A stretch of DNA of 64,000 nucleotides, taken from positions 16,463,563 to 16,527,562 of the forward strand of contig NC_071348.1 in the NCBI RefSeq assembly GCF_027744825.2, read 5' to 3'. This DNA is from Synchiropus splendidus. Lineage: Eukaryota > Chordata > Actinopteri > Syngnathiformes > Callionymidae. Numbering within the stretch: position 1 is the first letter of the stretch; each line of letters starts with the position of its first letter. The translations under genes and the position numbers were made by a program. This document shows, in pieces, positions 20,237 to 27,790 of the stretch. The notes beneath the pieces are model-generated. The model searched no databases, was not told the DNA's origin, and worked only from the letters and a program-made list of their open reading frames with translations.

Positions 20237-20990
20237 GTGTGGTCCCAGCCTAATGGATTATGACGCTCCTGGGCATGATGTCAGCAGCCCACTCCGTCAT
20301 ACGCCTGGGTCTCCTGAACATGCGAAGTCGGCAGTCATGGTTCAGCCGGCTCAATCTTCATCCTGTTCGGGATCAGAGACGGTTGGTGAAAGTGTATCCA
20401 AGAGCTTTGAGAGATGTGACTCTGCTTCAAACCTCCATCGCACTTGGATTGTAAGAACTCTTCTTTCTGGAGCAGTTCCGAAGGTCGTCACATTAACGTA
20501 CTGGAACTGTTGGCAGTTTTTGGCCCTTTCTCTCCATCTTAGTGGGAACCACGTTATGGTGAGATCAGACAGCTCCACCACAGTGGCCAATTTCAACCGC
20601 CAGGGTGGCGTGAGGTCGTCTACGTTACACAACCTAGCCAGAAAGATTTTTTCTCTGAGCTGCTACATTTAGCCTCATTGAGGGCTCTGCATGTGCCAGG
20701 TGGAGACAATGTGGCACCAGATGGATTATCTCGGAGACCACTGCCAGATGAATGGAGTTTATCTCAGGAGATGTCAAATATGATCAGGGAGTTTTTCGGC
20801 CACCCAGTGGCTGATGTCTTTGCGAGCAGAGAGAACTTCAAATGTCCTCTCTGGTTCTCTCCCCGTAGATCCGACGACCCTCCACAGGGAGTGGACGCCC
20901 TGGCTCATCCAAGGTGGCCAGAAGGCCTCCTCTATGCCTTTCCTCCTCATTGCCTTCTTCATTTTCTTATGAGGAGAATTCAACTGTAGA
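20237..20990 (+). pseudogene. DIRS RNase H and pol C-terminus, right arm
   Basis: This is the inverted partner of 17401-18334. The frames give LGMMSAAHSVIRLGLLNMRS, LHPVRDQRRLVKVYPRAL, NHVMVRSDSSTTVANFNRQG, LHVPGGDNVAPDGLSRRPLP, VADVFASRENFKCPLWFSPR and GVDALAHPRWPEGLLYAFPP. The first RNase H block (T-D-A-S) is lost in a deletion near 20450-20490. The frame stops at about 20989, soon after LYAFPP. Confidence 0.88.
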
Positions 20991-21029
20991 GAGTGAGAAT
21001 GATTCTCGTAGCTCCAGACAGCCCCAGCT

Positions 21030-21620
21030 CCAGCTGGTATCCGGAGATGTGTCAGATGCAGATCTTTTTCGATCAGCCCTGATTGCATCTCTTTTGGTGA
21101 CGATGACTCGGCGGTATCACTTACACCCAACCCTGCCTTCGCACCTAAATGTCTCTCTTCTTCTTCGCAGGTCAGCTCCTTTTCAGTAATGGCTTTCTGC
21201 ACTCCTCCACATTCAGACAAAGAGCATGAGCATTTACTCAAAATATGTCCGGTCAGAGAGCTAAAAGCTTAACTGGATCGAGTCCCACCCTTCAGAAAGT
21301 CCGACACTCTGTGGGTGGCTCTCCCTGGTGGAAAGAAGCGGCAGGCACTGTCCCCTCAAAGGTTGTAAAATTGGCTTAGAATTTCCATCATGAAAGCCTA
21401 TGAGACAGCGGGAAAACAGGCACCGGAATCCCTGAGAGCACAGTCGACGAGATGCCTGGAAACATCTGTTGCTGCTTTCAAGGACTTCTTAAAGAAAACT
21501 GCCAGGCAGCTTCTTGGTCATCAATCTCTACTTTTGCTTACCACTATTTGTCTGTTGTGTCTGCATCCTCCTTCCCTCTTGTCTTTCTGTCTTCAGGAGC
21601 AGCCAAACTCTGCGACCAGT
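21030..21620 (+). pseudogene. DIRS tyrosine recombinase, right arm, N-terminus deleted
   Basis: The frame resumes at DDSAVSLTPNPAFAPKCLS, so the N-terminal half including the K-R-V-G-E-L arginine is gone. Then come ICPVRELKA, a stop, LDRVPPFRKSDTLWVALPGG, ALSPQRL, IMKAYETAGKQAPESLRAQS and TRCLETSVAAFK. The expected His-x-x-Arg of the catalytic site reads Gln-Ser-Thr-Arg, so the histidine is replaced. After KDF the frame shifts, and the SWSS-type helix is found in another phase. The copy is inactive. Confidence 0.82.
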
Positions 21621-21791
21621 AGGCCCACAGCACTCGCTCTGGGACACCGGTATCTGCTTCATTACAGTGCAGTGGAGTGTGCAGCGTCTCAATATCCACC
21701 AGATTCCTGCATAACTGTCTATTCATTTGTGAATAAACTCCCTCTTCCTTACTCAGCTCAGACTAGAACCCTGACTGTTGCTGCTCAGTAA

Positions 21792-22030
21792 ATGATTTCT
21801 CTCCAGGAATGGAGGATTGTTAATGCCACATTCTATTTCAGCCATATAGTGGCTAAAAGAGGGCAACACAGTTCCTGCTGATCCAGAGTGTAAGTTACAC
21901 TCCATATATGAGGGGTTGTTAATGCCACCTTCTATTTCAGCTTACGGTGGCAAAGTTGAGGCGGCAGTCCTGCCACCTGGGGTGTAAAATTACACTCTAT
22001 GTATGAAGGGATGTTAATGCTACATCTTCA
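21792..22030 (+). repeat. Three short tandem units with hairpins in the DIRS tail (copy 3, inverted)
   Basis: This is the reverse complement of the triplets at 6122-6345 and 15952-16175. The GTGTAAAATTACACTC hairpin lies near 21982, and GAGGGGTTGTTAATGCC and GGGATGTTAATGC mark unit starts on the other strand. Confidence 0.7.
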
Positions 22031-22640
22031 CAACCCATTCATTCATTCATTCAGGCTGGATAGACCCCAGGTGTGGCGGTGGCCTCGGAACTGTCATAGG
22101 CCGGTCAAGTTTGAGGCCCTGGCCATCCGAGATATCGACAGGAGTCTGGGCACTCCTCCATCAGTCATACCAATGCAACATCGCCGGTGACAATGCAGGC
22201 GGTTCAGTGCAGCCAAACGTGCATCTCATTGATGGCAGTCTGGCAAAGGAGCCAGCTGTGCCAGTCAGACGTCCGGTATGGACGGCCCATGGTTCTCAGG
22301 TCAGGCCACGTTGCAAGGCTGGCGGTTAAGCTTTGTGGTCAAGATGACCTCATGGCTGATTCAGAGTTCCGGATGGGTTTCAGATTGCTCACCTGTGCTC
22401 CCCCTTAATCCTGGCTACACTCGGATTACGGTCACTGCAGGATGGAGAAGTTGAACACATCGCCCCCTGGCCCCAGAGTGGCCAAGGACTGCATTGCTTC
22501 TTGCACTGTTTGTGTCAAGCTCTGCTTTTGTGTTTGGATCACTTGTCTCCTTCGGTTCATTCGAAGACAACGTTAATATGCATATTGTTAGGTTGTTCTA
22601 CTATCTCAAATCCAGCACAGTTATGCAATTATATTCCGGC
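22031..22640 (+). mobile_element. DIRS 3' tail, right arm
   Basis: The segment is inverted relative to 15241-15951, with the same landmarks (ACATCGCCGGTGACAATGC and AAGCTTTGTGGTCAAGATGA). It has no protein of its own. Confidence 0.6.
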
Positions 22641-23039
22641 GGCGCATGTGACCGGAAAGAAGAAAGTGCCACCTCCATCACCGACGTAATGAGAGCCACG
22701 CTGATGCCGGGGTTCGGCCAGGCTGGGATGGAGCCCCCTCAGTGTCCGGAGATCGCAAGGCGGCTCGCCTCTACTTCCGGACCTGCATGGGGGGAAGGGC
22801 GGAAGGGAGGTGCACAGATCAGAGCAATGGCCAACAGTTTGGCCTATTTGTGCACTCAAGACAACTCTGTCCGGGGGATGAGGTGACCCAGGTGCAGCTG
22901 ACTGCCAACATCAGACCATCCTGTGCTCCAGGGTCCAGTGCGGCTCTCGGAAGAGACAGCGCACGAGGCCTCAAAATGCCTGAGGCTTCATATTCAGCCT
23001 GCACAGCAAACCGGAAAAGAAGTTCTTCAATGGACGTTT
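22641..23039 (+). repeat. Segment shared between arms before the LTR
   Basis: This is the inverted partner of 14570-14967. Two overlapping open frames of 130-150 residues exist here on the plus strand. Their counterparts in the left arm are broken, and neither resembles a known protein, so I do not call a gene. Confidence 0.5.
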
Positions 23040-23191
23040 TGTTATGTGTCATGGGATTATTTGGGATCACAAATTTGGGGCGCTCTTTTTATGTTGCCGT
23101 GTCATCATTTGGTTTGTTGGAAGTTGGAACCGTGAATAAAACCTGCTGTGTTGATACCTCCTGTAAGTTTTCCTTTCAGCTTTGGCTATCA
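23040..23191 (+). repeat. Candidate solo Gypsy LTR, right arm
   Basis: This 152-base segment begins TGTTATGTGTCATGGG and ends GGCTATCA. It contains GTGAATAAAACCTGCTGTG and is the inverted counterpart of 14421-14569. No Gypsy interior follows, so it is either a solo LTR or the remains of an element whose interior was lost. Confidence 0.5.
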
Positions 23192-23544
23192 TAGGGCATG
23201 TCTCTTCAACCCACTTGGGAGAACGAATCAAATGTCTGGACCATCATTGAGCAGTGTCGCCAGGTTCGCGGACAGGCCCCCAGGCTACCAGGCCGGAGGA
23301 GAGGTTGAGGCCAAGGCGCTGGCAGGAGCGAATTCAATATGAATAATAATAAAAAAAACGCAAATACGATGCTTCAAGCAATGATTTTATTTCAAACAAG
23401 TTTTCCACACAAACAGAAATTTCCTCCGGTCTGCCGACTGCCCCGGGAAAAGCTGCTGTCAAAGATCCCGATGTCCTCCGGTCTCACGCTGAGTCTCCTC
23501 CGGTTAAATCCACTCCTGCGGTGATGTGACAAGTCTCTCCCGTG
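23192..23544. other. Right-arm-only segment, no gene seen
   Basis: This segment occupies the position taken by the Gypsy interior in the left arm. It contains an AT-rich stretch with AATAATAATAAAAAAAACGC and a GATTTTATTTCAAACAAG stretch, then CCTCCGGTC repeated three times within about 90 bases. No coding region or known element is recognised. Confidence 0.4.
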
Positions 23545-23796
23545 ACTGCGACCAGACCTCAGTCCTGCCTGAAGTTTCCGTGGTCCATATCCAAATTATG
23601 AGCGGACCTCCAATCCTGGGGCGTCCCCTCAAAGCATGGCTACTTCAAGGCTAGCAGGCAGTCCCCTGCCCCCCCTAAGTGCAGTTCACTATTTGAAATG
23701 CTAAAGCACCCGCAACACTCAAAGCATATAATGCCAAATGGATGTGGACTGCCGTCTGTTGGGTAAACATCCACTGCTAGTCCAATTCAATCCGGA
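23545..23796 (+). pseudogene. DIRS pol end / recombinase N-terminal remnant, right-arm copy
   Basis: The plus strand encodes SGPPILGRPLKAWLLQG-like and ATLKAYNAKWMWTAVCWVN stretches separated by stops. It is the inverted partner of 9922-10145. It is followed at once by block G, so the recombinase is not continued. Confidence 0.5.
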
Positions 23797-24405
23797 CTAT
23801 TCCCGGCGCATTTCTGACACTCCACTGGCACTAGGACCGCACGTGGTCAGGTACGGAGCTTAATTGGTGGAGGGTTTGGAGTTATGGGCCAGCGTTCCCT
23901 CTCACTCAGCCGTCATGCACGATGCTCGATGCCCTCGCCCCTGGAGCTTGACCTCCCCCCTGAGGAGTGACCATCCCACCCGGCACTGACAGAGCCACCA
24001 TCGCGCAGTAGAATGGTGAATGGTGTCCGCAAACAGCTCATAGCGCTTGAGAACATCATCGCGCTCTTTATGAGCTCCGTGGACTCCACCAGAGATTTTG
24101 GAGACACAACAGTCGCCGGCTGGGGGGAACACCGTATAATTGCCGGGCTGATCATCGCCGCTCCTCTCGGAGAGACCAGTCGACTGCTCTCACCTCTGCC
24201 CCCTCCAAAAGCGTAGGAAGAACTTTTTATCTACAAGTATGCATCTAAACCAAAGTCTAACTTGAAAAATAATAAGATGCATTTCTTTGGTATCGGGTCT
24301 GTCTCTTCTCTGCCCAAAATTAGGGTTTATCAGCCGCCATGTTCTCTTCCGGTTCCAGTGAGTCCAAACTCCGGCTTCTAAACTTTGTTTTTGTTTGACA
24401 TCGTC
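23797..24405 (+). pseudogene. Conserved block G, copy 3
   Basis: This is the inverted partner of 9263-9921 and a direct repeat of 26173-26745. The frame from 24013 reads QLIALENIIALFMSSVDSTR and later IAGLIIAAPLGETSRLLSPL. A deletion has removed the HRRTSL and VLCSWRLLHTQ parts. The untranslated end with CATCTAAACCAAAGTCTAAC is well preserved. The function is unknown; I infer a gag-like product from position only. Confidence 0.5.
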
Positions 24406-25170
24406 TCAGGAGACCAAGCAGAATAGTAACGGTCTCTCTGCCTCTTTATCCCTGATGCCAGAACTGTCCCTGGGGAAGTTTCTGGAGCCAAGAAGTTATG
24501 TCTTTCCCCAGATTCACCATAATAAGAAGCACAGGCGTCAAATAACTCTTTCCCGTCTCACAACAGATCCCGGTTCCAGCCAAAAGTCAGGGAAGTTTCA
24601 ATTCAGCTATTGACTCTTCTTATTGCTCAGACACGCCAGTTTCCAGCAGGGGTCGCCACAGGACCGTGAAAGCCACCACTTCAGAGGATCACTCAGTAGG
24701 TGCTACTTGCCAGACCTGCTCTGTTCTCAGCTCCCTCGTGCGATGTCTGATGTGATGTCTGTCTGTTATTCTGTTCTCTGCAGCCCTCCAATCCTCTCAG
24801 AGGCAAGCAGGACATCGTCATCTACAGAGTCATCTCTTTCTGAGGATGATTGGGCCAGTCCCTCGGGTCTCCATCTTAGGAGAATTGCAGTGTCAGATCA
24901 AGGTACACTGCAAGTTTGGGGAACCGAATTCCTCTGACGGCTCAGATGACAAAAGCGAGTCTGTTTTTGACAAACCAGACTTGAAGTCACCAGAGGAGAG
25001 GGCGCAGAGCACCAACGACCCTTTCGTCCTTGACCCGCCCTGGAGGCCACATCCGCTCCTGTGCTCAGGGCGCCTGTCTCCTCACCTCCACATATGGATT
25101 GAGAAAATAAACGGTCATTGACACGACCTTCAGCTTCACAGTCAACCCCCAGGTTCTGCATCACCACATG
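24406..25170 (+). pseudogene. DIRS gag/pol 5' region, right-arm copy
   Basis: This is the inverted partner of 8400-9262. The frame 24623-24937 holds SSSTESSLSEDDWASPSG, and the overlapping frame 24846-25121 holds RVSILGEL, KVHCKFGEPNSSDGS and ESVFDKPDLKSPEE. It is rich in serine and acidic residues and contains no enzyme motif. It continues into reverse transcriptase, which supports assignment to the gag or the pol N-terminus. Confidence 0.55.
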
Positions 25171-25619
25171 GACCTGAGTGAACTCAGAGAACGAGCGGTC
25201 ATGTCTGATGGAGGAGGACCGCGATCTCCTGTCAAAGGAAATAATCGAGCTACTGCCAAAGCGATCCTCCTACACTGGGTTTTACTCCGGGTTCTTTCTG
25301 GAACCCAAGAAGACAGGAGAGAGGAGACCTGTTCTGGATCTCAGTCTCCTCAACCAATCCATGATCAGACAGCGGTTCCGGACTACCAGCAGATTCCTGG
25401 ATTGAATCATAGTGTGAGAGTGTATGACCTCCATAGATCTTGCAGACGTCTACTTCCACAACACGGTCTCTAGTGTCTAGGGCCTCGTTTTTTCGCTAAG
25501 TGCATGGAGGAGTGGCTCGAACTACGAAGGAGAGAGAGTCTGCCGATTATGACGTACTTGGACTGCTGGTTGATTCTAGCCAGAGTCCAAACAGGAGTCA
25601 TGAGCGCACACCAGCTTAG
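25171..25619 (+). pseudogene. DIRS reverse transcriptase fragment (YLDCW)
   Basis: The frame from 25178 gives LLSKEIIELLPKRSSYTGFY, SGFFLEPKKTGERRPVLDLS and LLNQSMIRQRFRTTSRFLD, the finger region of DIRS reverse transcriptase. After a frameshift come TSIDLADVYFHNTV and a KCMEEWLELRRRESLPIM stretch with TYLDCWLILARVQTG. The active site reads YLDCW, with the second aspartate lost. The fragment then breaks off into satellite at 25620. Confidence 0.85.
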
Positions 25620-25825
25620 CAGAAGGGGTCTTTCTAGTAGCTGCAGAACAAATTCAATTGCAAATTCAATTTTTATGTTTGTTGGTCTGAAAGCTACAGG
25701 TCCCTCGGGCTGAAAACCCATTTTCTGCACTGTTCACTCACTGCTCAGCGAAGCCTCAGAACATGAAAATTTCACCTGCAACTATAGCGAAAAAACTATT
25801 TAGAGTATATTCAACAGTAAACCTC
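25620..25825 (-). repeat. Satellite relic inside right arm, inverted
   Basis: About one monomer lies on the minus strand, with CTTTCTAGTAGCTGCAGAAC at one end and GAACATGAAAATTTCACCTG near the other. A duplicated AATTCAATTGCAAATTCAAT stretch lies inside. It sits between the reverse transcriptase fragment and the block at 25826, the same junction that holds the satellite relic 8319-8396 in the left arm. Confidence 0.88.
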
Positions 25826-26172
25826 TGCAAATAGGGCGCTGCGACTGGCCTACAAGCAGTCGAACCGTTCCACATTTTCTTCTTCCAAGCCATGGGATGA
25901 GTTTGACGAGTGCCAGGCGCTGCTATGAGTTGGATCTGTAGACTGTGTTCCCAGACTTGGTTGAGTTCCGTATGGTGGAGTCAGGTTCCTGCTTGATCTT
26001 CTCCTGCGCCTCATGTCATCCGCCAAAGTAGTATCGAAGTCAACTTCGATACGACGCTCTCTCTCCACCAGAAGCTCAAAAATCATCCCTCTTCACTAAC
26101 GGCCAGCTGGCGTTGGATGGCGAGACCACATACAGATCACGACCGCATGTTGTCTGCCCACAACTGGAAGAA
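25826..26172 (+). pseudogene. Conserved block adjoining G (right-arm copy), unrecognised
   Basis: This is the inverted partner of 8017-8318. The frames are broken, but RMLSAHNWKKSGL is still readable near the end on the plus strand. The perfect inverted repeat around CGAAGTCAACTTCG lies near 26035-26050. No protein family is recognised. Confidence 0.45.
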
Positions 26173-26745
26173 ATCTGGACTATTCCCGGCGCGGTTCTGA
26201 CACTCCACTGGCACTAGGACCGCACATGGTCAGGTACGGAGCTTACTGCCACGTGGAGGGTTTGGATTGGCAGTGCGGCGTTCCGGCTCACTCAGTCGTC
26301 ATGCACAATGCCTGATGCGTTCGCCCCGGGATCTCGACCTCTCCTCTGAGGAATGACCATCCCAACCACCTCTGACAGAGCCACCATAGCCCAGAGGAAT
26401 GGTGTTTACGCCGTCGGCAACCAGCTCATAGCGCTTGAGAACATCATCGCGCTCTTTATGAGCTCCGTGGACCGGCTCATCCATCGCAGAACCTCTCTCA
26501 CTCTCCCAGAAATTTTGGAGTTTCAACAGTCCGTCAGCCTGGTGCTCTGCTCGTGGCGCCTACTCCACACACAGCCGCTGCCCATGGGGGAACACCGTCG
26601 CTGTTCGAAGGGGCAGGGTGACCCTAGCAATCCAAATCATAGCCATGCTGATCATCGTTACACCTCTTGGAGAGACCAGTCGGCTGCTCTCACCTCTGCT
26701 CACTCTAAAAGCTTAGGAAGAAAACGTTGTATCAAAAACTTTGCA
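26173..26745 (+). pseudogene. Conserved block G, copy 4 (longest open frame)
   Basis: A 187-residue frame starts at 26353. It reads RATIAQRNGVYAVGNQLIAL, ENIIALFMSSVDRLIHRRTS, LTLPEILEFQQSVSLVLCSW and RLLHTQPLP, then runs through less conserved sequence into the flank, so its end is not meaningful. The first 75 or so residues are conserved among copies on both strands. It is the best source for a similarity search. I infer a retroelement gag-like protein without a recognised family. Confidence 0.55.
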
Positions 26746-26961
26746 TCTGTAACAGGTCTGAATACTGTGACCTTGTCTACAGTTAAAAAGTGGTGTCTCA
26801 ATGTGGTTAGTAGAACGCCGTCTGAAACAAAATGCGGACAGAGTCACACAAGGCTTCCACATGTGTCGATGGTGAGAAAAGTAATCCAAGGGATTCTTTT
26901 TTTTTCATTGTGGTAACCCAGACCACAATTAGATGTCTTTCTGACACCATCTGATCACTCA
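26746..26961. other. Flank sequence before the second satellite edge
   Basis: From about 26822 to 26892 this matches parts of the direct-repeat copies at 365-530 and 1379-1551 (TGAAACAAAATGCGGACAG and GTCGATGGTGAGAAAAG). The rest is not recognised. No gene is called. Confidence 0.5.
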
Positions 26962-27188
26962 CAAACATGTCACTTTGTCATACGACAAGTGTTAGACATC
27001 ATGAACGACATGCATAATTGCTTTTCATCTGAATGTATAATTCTGCCATTAAACCTTTTGGCTAGTGTTGAGAAATAATAAAACCTTACTTTTTACCAAA
27101 CACCGTTATTCACCACAAGCAAACTGAACTCCACACAACTCAATCACCCGTGCCATGTCAACGTCGGTTGTCAGTATTAGCTTACAAG
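26962..27188. repeat. Second copy of the window's first 227 bases
   Basis: Gapless match to 1-227. It ends exactly at TATTAGCTTACAAG, after which satellite DNA begins with TGCGTGATATTTTCATG. Confidence 0.88.
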
Positions 27189-27790
27189 TGCGTGATATTT
27201 TCATGTTCAGAGGCTATTCCGATCAGTGAGTGAACAGTGCAGAAAATGCCTTTTCAGCCCGTCAAAAGCTGGGTTTCAGACCACAAAAAAAAGTTAACCA
27301 CCAGATATACCGTTCAGAAATGTAGGTTTAGTGTTGAATATACAAAAAAGAGTGTTTATCCTATTGTTGCAGATGAAATTTTCATGTTGTGAGGAATCCC
27401 AGAGCAGTGAGTGAAGAGAGGAGAAAAAGTGTATTCAGCCCGAGAGAAGCTGAGTTTCTGACCCAGAAAAAAAAAAAATAGTTGATAACCCCCTGAAATA
27501 CAGTTCCGAAAAGTAGGTTTAGTGTTTATTATACAAGAAAGAGTGTTTCTCCTATAGTTGCATGAGAAATTTTCCTGTTCACAGGCATCCCAGAGCAGTG
27601 AATAAACAGTGCATAAAATGCATTTTAAGCCAAAGGAAAGGTAGTTTACAGACCGACAAAAATAAAATTATTGACAACCCTCTAAAAACACTTCAGACAG
27701 TTTAGATTTGTTCTGTAACTACTAGAAAACCCCTTTCTGCAATAGTGGAATGTGAAAATGTCATATTCTGAAGCGTCCCTGAGAAGTTGT
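27189..27790 (+). repeat. Second satellite edge, divergent monomers
   Basis: About three old-type monomers. The part 27193-27430 aligns with 1645-1880, about 90 percent identical by eye. The part 27430-27660 aligns with 3855-4085, and the rest with 4260-4400. The block is therefore a shortened version of the edge at 1618-5010 with two internal deletions. It leads directly into the main array. Confidence 0.85.

Larger units (their letters stand above)
20237..26745. repeat. Right arm of the large imperfect inverted repeat
   Basis: This arm is the reverse of the left arm from its inner edge at 18334 outwards. It lacks the Gypsy interior, lacks about 0.6 kb of recombinase (counterpart of about 16880-17460) and lacks the insert at 14968-15240. 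It has about 350 bases of its own at 23192-23544, a longer satellite relic at 25620-25825 and a reverse transcriptase piece at 25171-25619 that the left arm lacks. Confidence 0.8.

Noticed and set aside
22494..23194. Overlapping 130- and 150-residue frames in the right arm
   Set aside because: The left-arm counterpart is broken, there is no known domain, and the second frame runs through the LTR-like segment.
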